Assembly (NCBI RefSeq): GCF_029866485.1
Contig: NZ_CP092332.1
Coordinates: forward strand, 2,356,001-2,420,000
Length of the DNA stretch: 64,000 nucleotides
Direction: 5' to 3'
From: Flavobacterium keumense
GTDB taxonomy: Bacteria; Bacteroidota; Bacteroidia; Flavobacteriales; Flavobacteriaceae
In this document: piece after piece, positions 35,182 through 45,255 of the stretch
Position numbering within the stretch: position 1 is the first letter of the stretch
Layout: each line of letters opens with the position of its first letter
Position numbers and translations under genes: made by a program
The notes under the pieces: generated by a model
Database searches by the model: none
What the model saw: the letters and a program-made list of their open reading frames with translations, nothing else
Told to the model about the DNA's origin: nothing

Positions 35182-36141
35182 ATGAATCTATCCATACTTA
35201 TCCCACTTCTGAACGAAGAGGAATCACTGAACGAATTGTACACTTGGATTATCAAAGTGATGCAAACGCACCATTACACCTACGAAATTATCTTTCTAGA
35301 CGATGGAAGTACTGATAATTCTTGGCAGTGTATTGAACAATTTGCTCACGAAAATCCACACGTAAAAGGCATTCGTTTTATGAAAAACTTCGGCAAATCG
35401 CAAGCGTTACATGCTGGTTTTGCCAAAGCACAAGGCGATGTCATTATTACTATGGATGCTGATTTACAAGACAGCCCAGAGGAGATTCCTGGATTGTATG
35501 ATATGATTTCCAATGGCAATTTTGATTTGGTTTCAGGTTGGAAAAAGAAGCGCTACGATTCGGTTGTTGCTAAAAATTTACCTTCCAAATTATTCAACTG
35601 GGCCGCTCGTAAAACTTCAGGCGTGTATTTGAATGATTTTAATTGCGGTCTAAAAGCCTACAAAAACGTAGTGGTGAAAAACGTGGAAGTTTCGGGCGAA
35701 ATGCATCGCTACATACCTGTTTTAGCTAAAAATGCAGGTTTCAATAAAATTGGCGAAAAAGTAGTACAACACCAAGCTAGAAAATACGGTGAGTCTAAAT
35801 TTGGCATGAACCGATTCATCAATGGTTTTTTGGATTTAATCACAATTTGGTTTTTATCTCGTTACGGAAAACGCCCCATGCACTTCTTTGGAGCAGCAGG
35901 TGTATTGATGTTTATCATCGGGTTTGTATCTACTGGATTAATCATTGGTATCAAATTATACCGTTTGTATGCTGGTTTTCATCCTATGTTGGTAACTGAA
36001 AATCCACTGTTTTTTATCGCGTTGACTACCATGATAATTGGTACACAATTATTCCTTGCTGGCTTTTTAGGCGAAATTATTTTACGAACCAAAAGCAATG
36101 AAGGACGTTATAAAGTCGCAAGTGAACTGAATTTTTTATAA
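35182..36141 (+). CDS. Glycosyltransferase family 2, GtrB/DPM1-like
   Basis: The 319-residue protein has a GT-A domain at residues 1-230: LSILIPLLNEEESLNELY, FLDDGSTDNSW, the nucleotide-sugar motif TMDADLQDSPEEIP (near residue 95) and a DFNCGLKAYKNVV element. Two membrane helices follow near 235-255 and 275-300. Such enzymes move a sugar from a nucleotide donor to a polyprenyl phosphate at the inner membrane, providing donors for envelope glycans or lipid modification. It is six bases after the DUF4199 gene. The sugar is not predictable. Confidence 0.92.
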   Translation: MNLSILIPLLNEEESLNELYTWIIKVMQTHHYTYEIIFLDDGSTDNSWQCIEQFAHENPHVKGIRFMKNFGKSQALHAGFAKAQGDVIITMDADLQDSPEEIPGLYDMISNGNFDLVSGWKKKRYDSVVAKNLPSKLFNWAARKTSGVYLNDFNCGLKAYKNVVVKNVEVSGEMHRYIPVLAKNAGFNKIGEKVVQHQARKYGESKFGMNRFINGFLDLITIWFLSRYGKRPMHFFGAAGVLMFIIGFVSTGLIIGIKLYRLYAGFHPMLVTENPLFFIALTTMIIGTQLFLAGFLGEIILRTKSNEGRYKVASELNFL

Positions 36142-36150
36142 GAGTAAACC

Positions 36151-36683
36151 ATGCCCAAATCCCAAATTATTACCCAAAAAATTATCGAAATTAGAGGTCA
36201 CAAAGTACTATTTGATTTTGATTTAGCTGAATTGTATGAAACGAGTACTAAAGTTTTAAAACAAGCGGTACGAAGGAATATCAATAGATTTCCTGAAGAT
36301 TTTATGTTTGAATTGACCGAAGAAGAATGGATTTCTTTAAGGTCACAAATTGTGATCTTAAAAGTCGGAAGAGGCCAACATTCAAAATATTTACCCTTCG
36401 TTTTTACAGAGTAAGGTGTCGCTATGCTTTCAAGCGTATTGAATAATGAAAAAGCTATTGAGATTAACATTGCCATTATGCGAAGTTTTGTTTCACTTAG
36501 AAAATTCGTACTAACGTATGAAGAATTAACAAAAAGAGTAACGGAAATTGAACAACAATTTGCTACGCCTGTTCGCCTTAAGGCTCGGGTCCAGATATTT
36601 ATAAAGCATTAAATCATTTGATGGATTCCAAGCAACAAAATCAAATGCAAAAAGAACGAAAAAAGATTGGTTATACCAAATAA
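36151..36683 (+). pseudogene. ORF6N-domain gene broken by a stop codon and a 32-nt insertion
   Basis: Residues 1-87 (IITQKIIEIRGHKVLFDFDL, LYETSTKVLKQAVRRNINRF) are an ORF6N domain, found in phage and mobile-element regulators. At 36412-36414 an in-frame TAA interrupts FTE-GVAMLSSVLNN, where a Gln codon (CAA) is expected. The same frame then continues to EIEQQF at 36561. A GC-rich insert of about 32 bases (36562-36593) shifts the frame. The true C-terminus (DIYKALNHLMDSKQQ through KKIGYTK) is readable in another frame up to the stop at 36681-36683. Both lesions argue for a dead gene. It lies nine bases before the phospho-sugar mutase start. Confidence 0.85.
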
Positions 36684-36691
36684 TAGACAAA

Positions 36692-38422
36692 ATGGAAATC
36701 AAACAAACTATTTTAGACAAAGTAAACGAATGGCTTTCGCCAAATTTTGACTCAGTAACTCAAACTGCAATTCGAGAAATGATGCGTTCGAATCCAAAAG
36801 AATTGGAAGAAAGTTTTTATAAGAATTTAGAATTTGGAACAGGCGGAATGCGTGGTGTTATGGGAGTTGGAACGAACCGTATTAATAAATACACTTTAGG
36901 AAAGAACACTCAAGGTTTGTCTAATTATTTGAAAAAAGTATTTCCGGGCGAAGCCCTACGCGTGGCGATTGCTTACGATTGCCGTCACAACAGCGATACT
37001 TTGGCTAAAGTAGTTGCTGATGTATTTTCTGCCAATGGAATTCAGGTTTTCTTATTTTCAGAATTGCGTACAACTCCCGAGTTGTCATTCACAGTAAAAC
37101 ACTTGAATTGTCACGCAGGAATTGTGTTAACTGCTTCTCACAATCCACCGGAATACAACGGATACAAAGTATATTGGCAAGATGGCGGACAATTAGTACC
37201 ACCACAAGACGGCGAAATTATTGAGTTAATTGAAGCGTTGAATTATGACGAAATTAAATTTGAAGCTAACGATAACTTGATTCAATATATAGGCGAAGAA
37301 GTTGATGCTGCATTTCATCAATCGACTATTGAAAATGCTAGTTTCAAAACTACACCTGCGGTTGCCAAAGAAAATCTAAAAATCGTGTACACATCACTTC
37401 ACGGTACTTCGATCAAATCGATTCCGACCGTTTTAGCACAAGCCGGATACACACAAGTACACATTGTAAAAGAACAAGCCGAACCAAACGGCGATTTCCC
37501 AACCGTTAAATCACCCAATCCAGAAGAACCTGAGGCGTTGACAATGGCAATGGAATTAGCAGAAGCTACTCAAGCTGATATTGTAATTGGTACCGACCCT
37601 GATTCAGACCGTTTAGGGGTAGCTGTTAGAAATACTGAAGGCAAAATGATATTATTGAATGGTAACCAAACGATGATTATCATGACAGCATTTTTATTAG
37701 AACAATGGAAACGTGCCGACAAAATTACTGGAACTGAATTCGTGGGTTCGACTATAGTTTCTACTCCTATGATGCTCGAATTAGCATCCGCTTATGGAAT
37801 TGAGTGCAAAGTAGGTTTGACTGGTTTTAAATGGATTGCCAAAATGATTAAAGATTTCCCTAACCAAAAATTCATTGGTGGCGGAGAAGAAAGTTTCGGG
37901 TTTATGGTAGGCGATGCAGTTCGTGATAAAGATGCAGTAGGCGCTTCACTTTTGGTTTGCGAAATTGCTGCATTAGCAAAAGCTTCCGGAAGTTCATTAT
38001 ACCAAGAGTTATTGAATTTGTATGTTGACTTTGGTTGCTACAAAGAGCATTTGATTTCATTAACCAAAAAAGGAATTGATGGTTTAGCCGAAATCAACCA
38101 AATGATGATTGATTTACGCGAAAACCCAGTAGATGAAATTGATGGACAACGTGTAGTATGTATCGATGATTATGAAAATTCAACTTCTACGAACAGAATC
38201 ACAAACGAAGTGGAACCTATACACATCCCAAAATCAAATGTATTAATCTACTATTTAGAAGACGGCTCTAAAATTTGTGCGCGTCCAAGTGGAACCGAAC
38301 CTAAAATTAAATTCTATTTTAGTGTCAATACCACTTTGGATAAAGTCGAAAATTTCAAAGCAGTAGAAGCTGAACTAGATCAAAAAATTAAAAATATAAT
38401 CGCAGCAATGCATTTGAACTAA
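36692..38422 (+). CDS. Phospho-sugar mutase (phosphoglucomutase/phosphomannomutase)
   Basis: The 576-residue alpha-D-phosphohexomutase has the phosphoserine active site VLTASHNPPEYNGYKVYW near residue 145. It also has the metal-binding loop GTDPDSDRLGVAV near residue 300, the sugar-binding GGGEESFGFMVGD near residue 400 and the phosphate-binding RPSGTEPKIKFYFSV near residue 540. Length and the N-terminal LEFGTGGMRGVMGVGTNRIN match the PgcA-like group, which interconverts hexose 1- and 6-phosphates for glycan and storage sugar synthesis. The stop is immediately followed by the ATG of the ABC exporter, so the two are co-transcribed. Confidence 0.94.
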   Translation: MEIKQTILDKVNEWLSPNFDSVTQTAIREMMRSNPKELEESFYKNLEFGTGGMRGVMGVGTNRINKYTLGKNTQGLSNYLKKVFPGEALRVAIAYDCRHNSDTLAKVVADVFSANGIQVFLFSELRTTPELSFTVKHLNCHAGIVLTASHNPPEYNGYKVYWQDGGQLVPPQDGEIIELIEALNYDEIKFEANDNLIQYIGEEVDAAFHQSTIENASFKTTPAVAKENLKIVYTSLHGTSIKSIPTVLAQAGYTQVHIVKEQAEPNGDFPTVKSPNPEEPEALTMAMELAEATQADIVIGTDPDSDRLGVAVRNTEGKMILLNGNQTMIIMTAFLLEQWKRADKITGTEFVGSTIVSTPMMLELASAYGIECKVGLTGFKWIAKMIKDFPNQKFIGGGEESFGFMVGDAVRDKDAVGASLLVCEIAALAKASGSSLYQELLNLYVDFGCYKEHLISLTKKGIDGLAEINQMMIDLRENPVDEIDGQRVVCIDDYENSTSTNRITNEVEPIHIPKSNVLIYYLEDGSKICARPSGTEPKIKFYFSVNTTLDKVENFKAVEAELDQKIKNIIAAMHLN

Positions 38423-40252
38423 ATGGATCAAAATATAAATAAATTAATCCCTTATACTAAACCCTATAAATCACATATCATTTGGAATGTGATTTATAAC
38501 ATTTTGTATGCTTTATTTAGTACGCTCTCTATGATAACGATGTTTCCGTTATTAGAAGTATTATTCAAAAAAAGCGCCACCGTCATCAAGGAACCTACTT
38601 ATACAGGAATTCAAGACATAGGGCAATTTGGTAAAGATTGGTTGTTTTTTACCATATCCGATTTAAGTCAAAAACAAGGACCTCAGTTTGCCTTATTACT
38701 GGCTGTTGTCTTAGTTATAGTATCCTTTTTACTTAAAAATCTTTTCAATTATCTTGCTTCCTATCATATTACCCACTTAAAAAATGGAGTATTACGTGAT
38801 TTGAGACAAAAGATGTACTATAAAATCATCGACTTGCCTATTTCTTATTATTCTGAAAAAAGAAAAGGTGATATTATGGCGCGAATGCTTGGGGATGTAA
38901 ATGAGGTGCAAAACTCTTTTTTCTCTATTTTAGAACTCATTGTAAAAGAGCCGTTAACAATCGTATTTACCATAATTGCCATGCTCAATATTAGCGTAAA
39001 TCTAACGCTATTTGTTTTTGTTTTTATTCCAGTTTCGGGATTCATTATTTCAAAAATCGGAAAAAGTTTGAAATCAAAATCCACTCGCGCGCAACAAGAA
39101 AGTGGTTATTTTATTTCATTGGTCGAAGAAAGTTTAGGCGGACTGAAAGTCGTTAAAAGCTACAATGCCGAGAATCAATTCAAAAAACGTTTTGACGAAT
39201 CCATTACTAAGTTGCTAAAACTTTCCAACAGCATTGGTAACAAAAACAACTTAGCTTCACCTATGAGCGAGTTCATGGGAATTGTAACCATCGCCACCTT
39301 ATTATGGTATGGCGGCAACTTAGTTTTGGTTGACAAAACATTAGAAGGTTCTTTATTTTTAGTATATATGTTACTTTCTTACAATATTTTGACTCCTGCA
39401 AAAAACATTTCCAAAGCCTCTTATGCGGTAAAAAATGGATTAGCTGCTGCTGAACGTGTTTTTGAAGTATTGGAAATAGAAAACACCATTACAAATCACA
39501 ATGAAGCTATCATAAAAGACACATTTAATTCTGAAATTGAAATCTCTAATATCAATTTCAAGTATGAGGATGAAAATGTACTAAAGGATTTCTCACTTAA
39601 AGTAGCTAAAGGACAAACCGTAGCGTTAGTAGGTCAATCCGGTAGTGGAAAAAGTACGATTGCTAATTTATTAACCCGTTTTTACGATGTAAACGAAGGT
39701 AGCATTCAAATTGATGGAATAGATATCAAAAAATTAAATTTAGAATCACTTCGAGGATTAATAGGATTAGTGACCCAAGACAGTATTCTGTTCAACGACA
39801 CTATTAAATCAAACATTACTTTAGGCAAAGAAGATGCTACCGAGGAAGAAATTGTCGAAGCACTTAAGATTGCCAATGCTTACGAATTTGTAAAAGACTT
39901 ACCCAACGGCATTCACACCAATATTGGCGATAGCGGAAATAAATTATCTGGTGGACAAAAACAACGCCTTTCGATTGCACGAGCAGTTTTGAAAAACCCA
40001 CCGATTATGATTTTGGACGAAGCCACTTCGGCATTGGATACTGAAAGTGAAAAATTAGTTCAAGTAGCCTTAGAAAACATGATGCAAAACCGAACTTCTA
40101 TTGTAATTGCTCACCGTCTTTCTACCATACAAAAAGCCAACAAAATTGTAGTAATGCAAAAAGGCAGCATTGTAGAACAAGGCACACACGAAGAATTAAT
40201 TGCCCTAAACGGAACTTATAATAAGCTCGTTAGTATGCAATCTCTAGAATAA
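38423..40252 (+). CDS. ABC exporter, MsbA-like (permease-ATPase fusion)
   Basis: The 609-residue half-transporter has about six membrane helices in residues 15-320, with the exporter family coupling segment YSEKRKGDIMARMLGDVNEVQN near residue 145. The ATPase domain is at ~365-609: Walker A GQSGSGKSTIANLL, signature LSGGQKQRLSIARAVL, Walker B PIMILDEATSALD and the switch His in VIAHRLSTI. This is the type IV exporter architecture of MsbA and lipid or drug exporters. Directly downstream of the sugar mutase, export of a lipid-linked glycan or lipid A is possible; drug export is an alternative. Confidence 0.92.
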   Translation: MDQNINKLIPYTKPYKSHIIWNVIYNILYALFSTLSMITMFPLLEVLFKKSATVIKEPTYTGIQDIGQFGKDWLFFTISDLSQKQGPQFALLLAVVLVIVSFLLKNLFNYLASYHITHLKNGVLRDLRQKMYYKIIDLPISYYSEKRKGDIMARMLGDVNEVQNSFFSILELIVKEPLTIVFTIIAMLNISVNLTLFVFVFIPVSGFIISKIGKSLKSKSTRAQQESGYFISLVEESLGGLKVVKSYNAENQFKKRFDESITKLLKLSNSIGNKNNLASPMSEFMGIVTIATLLWYGGNLVLVDKTLEGSLFLVYMLLSYNILTPAKNISKASYAVKNGLAAAERVFEVLEIENTITNHNEAIIKDTFNSEIEISNINFKYEDENVLKDFSLKVAKGQTVALVGQSGSGKSTIANLLTRFYDVNEGSIQIDGIDIKKLNLESLRGLIGLVTQDSILFNDTIKSNITLGKEDATEEEIVEALKIANAYEFVKDLPNGIHTNIGDSGNKLSGGQKQRLSIARAVLKNPPIMILDEATSALDTESEKLVQVALENMMQNRTSIVIAHRLSTIQKANKIVVMQKGSIVEQGTHEELIALNGTYNKLVSMQSLE

Positions 40253-40254
40253 AC

Positions 40255-40956
40255 ATGTACATTAACAATCCAAATATTAAACTTCCAGAAGATCCAGATA
40301 CTATTGTTTGGAAGTACTTGGATTTGTCTAAATTCTTGGATTTGCTGCTGTCGCAAAAATTATTCATGTCGCGTTCCGATAAATTTGAAGACCAATACGA
40401 AGGCACTTTTAGTGAACCTACGTATGAAGAGATTAAAAAATTAGCCATTAACAATCCTGATTTTCTCAATTATTACAAAACACATCGCGAAAAAGTAGCC
40501 ATTAGTAGCTGGCACATCAACGAATACGAATCGTTTGCTATGTGGCAAATATTTACTCAAAACAGTGAAGGTTTGGCTATCCAATCTACTATTGGACGTT
40601 TGCAAAAAGCATTAGAACCCGAAAAAAACTTAAAGCAATACATCGGGCAAGTCAATTATATTGATTACAAAAAAGAATACATTCCGTTTGACGATATGTT
40701 TTTCCCCTTTTTATTCAAACGAAAAAGTTTTCAATACGAACGTGAAGTCCGTATCATCTCTGACACTTCTGATACTAAAATCAACATCAATGATGGCATT
40801 AAAATCAATGTGGATATTAGCCAACTGATTGATAAAATCTACATTCACCCTAAATCAGAAAACTGGTATAAAAACTTAGTGATCCAATTGGTTTCTAAAT
40901 TAGGTTTTGATATTGAAATAGAAAAATCGGATTTAGAGAGCGATATCTTAATATAG
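40255..40956 (+). CDS. DUF2971 family protein
   Basis: The 233-residue protein fits DUF2971: WKYLDLSKFLDLLLSQKLFMSRSDKFEDQYEG at the start, then VAISSWHINEYESFAMWQIFTQNSEGLAIQS in the middle and KRKSFQYEREVRIIS later. There is no signal peptide or membrane helix, so it should be cytoplasmic. Members are scattered among phage-linked and defence-rich regions as well as housekeeping loci; the function is unknown. It starts two bases after the ABC exporter stop, so it is translated from the same mRNA. A REP-like cluster follows. Confidence 0.85.
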   Translation: MYINNPNIKLPEDPDTIVWKYLDLSKFLDLLLSQKLFMSRSDKFEDQYEGTFSEPTYEEIKKLAINNPDFLNYYKTHREKVAISSWHINEYESFAMWQIFTQNSEGLAIQSTIGRLQKALEPEKNLKQYIGQVNYIDYKKEYIPFDDMFFPFLFKRKSFQYEREVRIISDTSDTKININDGIKINVDISQLIDKIYIHPKSENWYKNLVIQLVSKLGFDIEIEKSDLESDILI

Positions 40957-40972
40957 ATTTTGCCAATATTTC

Positions 40973-41080
40973 GTCCCTACGGGACTTTTGTAATCATAGC
41001 TATATAAAATTACCAACATTGTGTCTCTAACGAGACAAGTGTATAGAATTTAATGAAGTATTTCTGTGTCCCGTAGGGAC
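40973..41080. repeat. REP-like hairpin cluster B (three hairpins)
   Basis: Between the DUF2971 and TonB receptor genes lie GTCCCTACGGGAC (40973-40985), TGTCTCTAACGAGACA (41022-41037) and GTCCCGTAGGGAC (41068-41080), about 45-50 bases apart. First and last are identical to hairpins 1 and 3 of cluster A (30474-30649), and the middle one keeps the TAAC loop with compensating stem changes. Confidence 0.72.
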
Positions 41081-41084
41081 GAAA

Positions 41085-43553
41085 TTATAATTTTCCCGTC
41101 AATTTAATATTAAATACTCGCGTAGTCATATAATTGGGAATAGCGTATTGATTTTTGGAATACACATCGCGAACCCAAGTATTGGTTATGGCATTTTGAT
41201 TATTAAAAAGATTAAATAGCTCTACACCCACAGCCAATTCTTTGAAATTTCCCAACCAATTATTTTTAATTGAATTATTTTTATTGTCAATCAAAATTTT
41301 AGAAAATCCAACATCGGCACGACGATAATCTCGTAATCTATTTTGATACAAATACGGGTCGGCATAGGAAGGAGAACCGCCTGGCAATCCCGTATTATAG
41401 ACTAAATTCAAATACACTTTCATGCTGGGAATAGTGGGCATATAATCTTGAAATAACAATCCGAATTTCAATAGTTGATCCGTTGGCCGAGCGATATAGC
41501 CTTTATTTTCGCTGTTCTCTTCTGTTTTCAAATAGCCAAAACTAAACCATGATTCTGTCCCAGACACAAATTCTCCATTCAAACGAATATCGAATCCCTG
41601 AGCATAGGCTTTCGCCAAATTATTCGCTGCATACCGAATTCGGACATTATCAATCGTATACGTATTCACATCCGACATGGATTTATAATAGAGTTCAGAA
41701 AGCAATTTAAAGGGACGATTCCACATCTTAAAATTGTAATCATTTGCCAAAACCAAATGAACCGATTGCTGTGCTTTTACATTCGGTTGTACTGTGCTAT
41801 CGGTACCACGCAATTCTCTATAAAAAGGAGGCTGGAAGTACAGTCCACTTGAAAGTCGGAACACCATATCTTTTTCCCAATTGGGTTGGATAGAGATTTG
41901 AGCACGCGGACTCCAAACAAACTGCGATTTACCTAATTCGTCAGTTCCTAATACTTCCCAATTGTGAAAACGCAATCCTGCATTGTACCACACCTTAGTA
42001 GCTCCTATGGTACTTTTTGAATTCCATTGAACAAAACCCGAAAATCTATTAATGGTAGTAAAATTAGTCGCACGCACATTTTGATACGGAACAAGTGGGC
42101 CAGTATAAACCGAATACGGCTCGTTTTTTTGAGGTAAGACAATAGGTGGCGGAATAGAAAAACCCGCCGAATCGATTACCTCCCACTCCACTACTCGATC
42201 TCGAATAGATTCTCGAGTGTATTTAACACCCCAATCCAATTGGCTTTTCTTCCAATCGTGAAACCCTTTTAATTCGATATTGGCAATTAAAGCATCCAGA
42301 TTATTTCGGGCGTGGTTCAACTGCGAACCGATACCTTGGGTATAGGATACTTTTCCGTAAGTTTCAGAGGCAACATTGGCATCCACTTCACCCAAACGGT
42401 ATTGCGCCAAAATATCAAAATTCTCTTGTTCAGTTGTATGATACAGTGAGCTAATAAATTTCAAATTAAAGCTTTCGTTAGGTTTAAAGGTGGTTTTTAC
42501 TGCTCCAAAATAAGTAGCATACTGATCTTTTTCTTGTCCTTCATAATACACCAAAAGTGCCATGGGTTGGTCTAACGTTCCAAAATTAGTTTGGCGGGTC
42601 AAGGGTTGGTATTGATAGTTGTTTTTCGAAATATTACCTAAAAAACTCCATTGCCATTTGGCGGAAGCCTGATAATTAATATTGGTTTGAATATCGGCAA
42701 AGGTGGGCGTATAATTTGTTTGGGTTTCTTGACTTTTCACCAAAAGACTATTGTTTCGGTAACGCACCCCTGTAACGGCAGACCATTTTTTATCTTTAGA
42801 AACAGCATCAAAAGCCATACTGCCACCCAGAAAACTTCCTTCAAAGTTGGCTCCAAAATCAGTTGGTTTTCGGTAGGTAATATCCAAAACCGAAGACAAT
42901 TTATCTCCGTATTTGGCTTGGAATCCACCAGCAGAAAAATCAACATTTTGAACCAAATCAGTATTCGTAAAACTCAATCCTTCTTGCTGTCCTGATCGAA
43001 TTAAGAAAGGGCGATAGACTTCAATTTCGTTAACATAAACCAAATTCTCATCGTAATTTCCACCGCGAACAGCGTATTGTGTGCTCAATTCACTATTGGA
43101 ATTGACTCCTGCTAAGGTTTTTAAGATATTTTCAACTCCTGCATTAGCCCCCGGAATTTTACGTAATACTTCGGGTGTAATTGAGGTAATTCCTTGAATT
43201 CGCTTGTTATTCTTAGCCGTCACAACTACTTCGCCCATTTGTTCTTGGCGGGTATTCATCACCGGATTGAATTCAAAATTTTCATTGGATTTCAAAAACA
43301 ACACAATTGAAGACGTTTTTAAAGCGACATGTGAAAAAACAACTGTCACTTTTTTATTAGAAGGAATAGATAGTTCGTAAAAACCATTCAAATTGGATTG
43401 AGTTCCTACCGAACCACAAGCAACCGAAACATGAGCCACTGCTTGCTTGTTTTCGTCTAAAATAATTCCTCTCAACTTGGCATTCTGAGCCAAAGACGAA
43501 AATCCTATTCCGAAAAAAAGAAGCTGAACAATAACTTTTTGGATACTTTTCAA
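41085..43553 (-). CDS. TonB-dependent receptor with carboxypeptidase-like N-terminal domain
   Basis: The 822-residue protein has a signal peptide (residues 1-22, ending FSSLAQ). A CarboxypepD_reg-like domain covers ~25-100 (GIILDENKQAVAHVSV, NLNGFYELSIPSN). A plug covers ~108-220: GEVVVTAKNNKR, YAVRGGNYDENLVYVNEIEV and FSAGGFQAKYGDKLSSVLDI. A long beta-barrel ends in FNIKLTGKL. The first 20 residues after the signal do not show a TonB box clearly. It follows the M23 peptidase gene by seven bases, so a shared transcript is likely. The ligand is unknown and no SusD-like or DUF4249 partner is adjacent. Confidence 0.93.
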   Translation of the reverse strand: MKSIQKVIVQLLFFGIGFSSLAQNAKLRGIILDENKQAVAHVSVACGSVGTQSNLNGFYELSIPSNKKVTVVFSHVALKTSSIVLFLKSNENFEFNPVMNTRQEQMGEVVVTAKNNKRIQGITSITPEVLRKIPGANAGVENILKTLAGVNSNSELSTQYAVRGGNYDENLVYVNEIEVYRPFLIRSGQQEGLSFTNTDLVQNVDFSAGGFQAKYGDKLSSVLDITYRKPTDFGANFEGSFLGGSMAFDAVSKDKKWSAVTGVRYRNNSLLVKSQETQTNYTPTFADIQTNINYQASAKWQWSFLGNISKNNYQYQPLTRQTNFGTLDQPMALLVYYEGQEKDQYATYFGAVKTTFKPNESFNLKFISSLYHTTEQENFDILAQYRLGEVDANVASETYGKVSYTQGIGSQLNHARNNLDALIANIELKGFHDWKKSQLDWGVKYTRESIRDRVVEWEVIDSAGFSIPPPIVLPQKNEPYSVYTGPLVPYQNVRATNFTTINRFSGFVQWNSKSTIGATKVWYNAGLRFHNWEVLGTDELGKSQFVWSPRAQISIQPNWEKDMVFRLSSGLYFQPPFYRELRGTDSTVQPNVKAQQSVHLVLANDYNFKMWNRPFKLLSELYYKSMSDVNTYTIDNVRIRYAANNLAKAYAQGFDIRLNGEFVSGTESWFSFGYLKTEENSENKGYIARPTDQLLKFGLLFQDYMPTIPSMKVYLNLVYNTGLPGGSPSYADPYLYQNRLRDYRRADVGFSKILIDNKNNSIKNNWLGNFKELAVGVELFNLFNNQNAITNTWVRDVYSKNQYAIPNYMTTRVFNIKLTGKL

Positions 43554-43560
43554 GTGATTT

Positions 43561-45255
43561 TTATTTTTTTAGACTTCGAAAAAATCGAGTTTCAAAGGTA
43601 GCAGAATTTCCCATAGCATCTGTTACAATTACTTTCAACTCATTAGCACCATTTAGAACCAAATCATCATTAAAATAATGCGTGATGGTATTGGTTTTAT
43701 TGTCGTATTCAAACAAAACCCATTTGCCGTTCAAATACCCATTATACGTCTTAATTCCAGAACCCGAATCCGAAATTTGCAATTGTATTGTATCTTGGCT
43801 TACCCATCTCCCTTCAATAGGTTTGGTGATACTAACAGTAGGCGCTAGAGTATCTGTAACTAATTTGTACTTTCCTAAAGTCTTCACTTTGGTTGTAAAT
43901 ACACTATCTTTTCGAAAAGTAGAGTTATAGCTAATTTTTTCGCCCTCTATCCTAGCAATGAATGTTTTTTCTTGTTGTTCTTTTGACATTTTACTATCTG
44001 TCATTGTAATAGTAAAATTAGTATGAGCTGGAACGGTATCGTCATGTAAATACAACACCTTATTTTTCACCTCAAAATTTAAAGGGAAATCATCATAAAA
44101 TGTTCCTGCTGGGAAAAACACCGAAGCATTGTCTTTTTCAAAAATATTATCCTTATTCGCCTTAATGAAATAGTTCGAGACTTTAGGTTCTGCTGAAATT
44201 ACCGCTGCACTAGCATCAAACTGAATAGGCACTGTAATTGCTGTTTTGTTACCAAAAAAATCAGCAACTTCAATACGATATACTTCGTCCAAATTAGGGA
44301 TTGGAGTTATTTGTCCTTTTGACTCATCTGTCTTAATAAAAGCCAAACCGTATTTATTTTTCATAAATAATTTTTGAACTCTTTGTTGTGTTTTTTTATA
44401 TTTCGCGTAATCAATTAAGGCATTCACATAACGCATATCATCAAACGAATACGTATCAAACTGATATTCAAAACGAGGTTGGCCATTCAAAAACGAATGA
44501 ACACTATACACTCCATTTTTATTAAACGACACATCATCGTAATCATCTGCAATAATTCCGAAGCCAATTTCACCATTCGCCACCACTTTATCGGCCAAAA
44601 AAGTCCCATCTTTTTGTAACGAATAATTCAACAAAATAGGTCGTTGCGATTTATTTACCGTTGATTTTGGAGTCAAAGGATACACATACAAACCTGAAAT
44701 CGAAGGTTTTTTAGTGTCTTTAAAACCTGAATCAAATCCAAAAAGCATCGGATTGATGATATACTCTGTTTTAGAATCGCGAATTTCAAAGTGCAAATGC
44801 GGCCCTTCTGAAGCACCCGTATTACCTGAAATAGCAATCCACTCCCCTTTTTTGATTGGAATTTCTCCTGGCTTTAAGTACATTTCAATTTCAAAAGCCT
44901 GTTCTTTATAATGTGTTTTAGTGATAAAATCTTGAATTGGTCCTACTGCTTTTTGCAAATGAGCATACACCGAAGTATATCCGTTAGGATGTGTAATGTA
45001 AATAGTTTTCCCGTTTCCAAAAGTAGAAATCTTAATACGAGAGACATACCCTTCAGCAGCAGCATAGACTTTTAAACCCTCTTTTTGTTGTGTTTTAAAA
45101 TCAAACCCCGCATGAAAATGATTCGGACGCAATTCTCCAAAATTACCTGACAATTGCATTGGGATATCCAAAGGAGGACTAAAATACTCTTTAGGATAAC
45201 TATTTTGAGCCATGAGAGTACTACAATACAACAAATAAAAAAGAAGGAATCTCAT
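43561..45255 (-). CDS. M23 family metallopeptidase with C-terminal beta-sandwich region
   Basis: The 564-residue protein has a signal peptide (residues 1-16). A LytM/M23 zinc peptidase domain lies at ~35-165: NHFHAGFDFKT with His48 and Asp52, YAHL with His99 and GPHLHFEIRD with His153 and His155, a complete active-site set. Residues ~190-560 are beta-rich and Ig-like (SITKPIEGRWVSQDTIQLQISDSGSGIKTY region). M23 enzymes cut peptidoglycan cross-links or act as scaffolds for wall hydrolases. It is the first gene of a two-gene unit with the TonB receptor. Envelope remodelling around the receptor is a possible link but only inferred. Confidence 0.9.
   Translation of the reverse strand: MRFLLFYLLYCSTLMAQNSYPKEYFSPPLDIPMQLSGNFGELRPNHFHAGFDFKTQQKEGLKVYAAAEGYVSRIKISTFGNGKTIYITHPNGYTSVYAHLQKAVGPIQDFITKTHYKEQAFEIEMYLKPGEIPIKKGEWIAISGNTGASEGPHLHFEIRDSKTEYIINPMLFGFDSGFKDTKKPSISGLYVYPLTPKSTVNKSQRPILLNYSLQKDGTFLADKVVANGEIGFGIIADDYDDVSFNKNGVYSVHSFLNGQPRFEYQFDTYSFDDMRYVNALIDYAKYKKTQQRVQKLFMKNKYGLAFIKTDESKGQITPIPNLDEVYRIEVADFFGNKTAITVPIQFDASAAVISAEPKVSNYFIKANKDNIFEKDNASVFFPAGTFYDDFPLNFEVKNKVLYLHDDTVPAHTNFTITMTDSKMSKEQQEKTFIARIEGEKISYNSTFRKDSVFTTKVKTLGKYKLVTDTLAPTVSITKPIEGRWVSQDTIQLQISDSGSGIKTYNGYLNGKWVLFEYDNKTNTITHYFNDDLVLNGANELKVIVTDAMGNSATFETRFFRSLKK

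Noticed and set aside
43682..43930. 82-codon plus-strand frame inside the M23 gene
   Set aside because: It is a shadow of the M23 peptidase on the other strand with no start context; the same holds for similar frames inside carB, crtB, rny and the TonB receptors.
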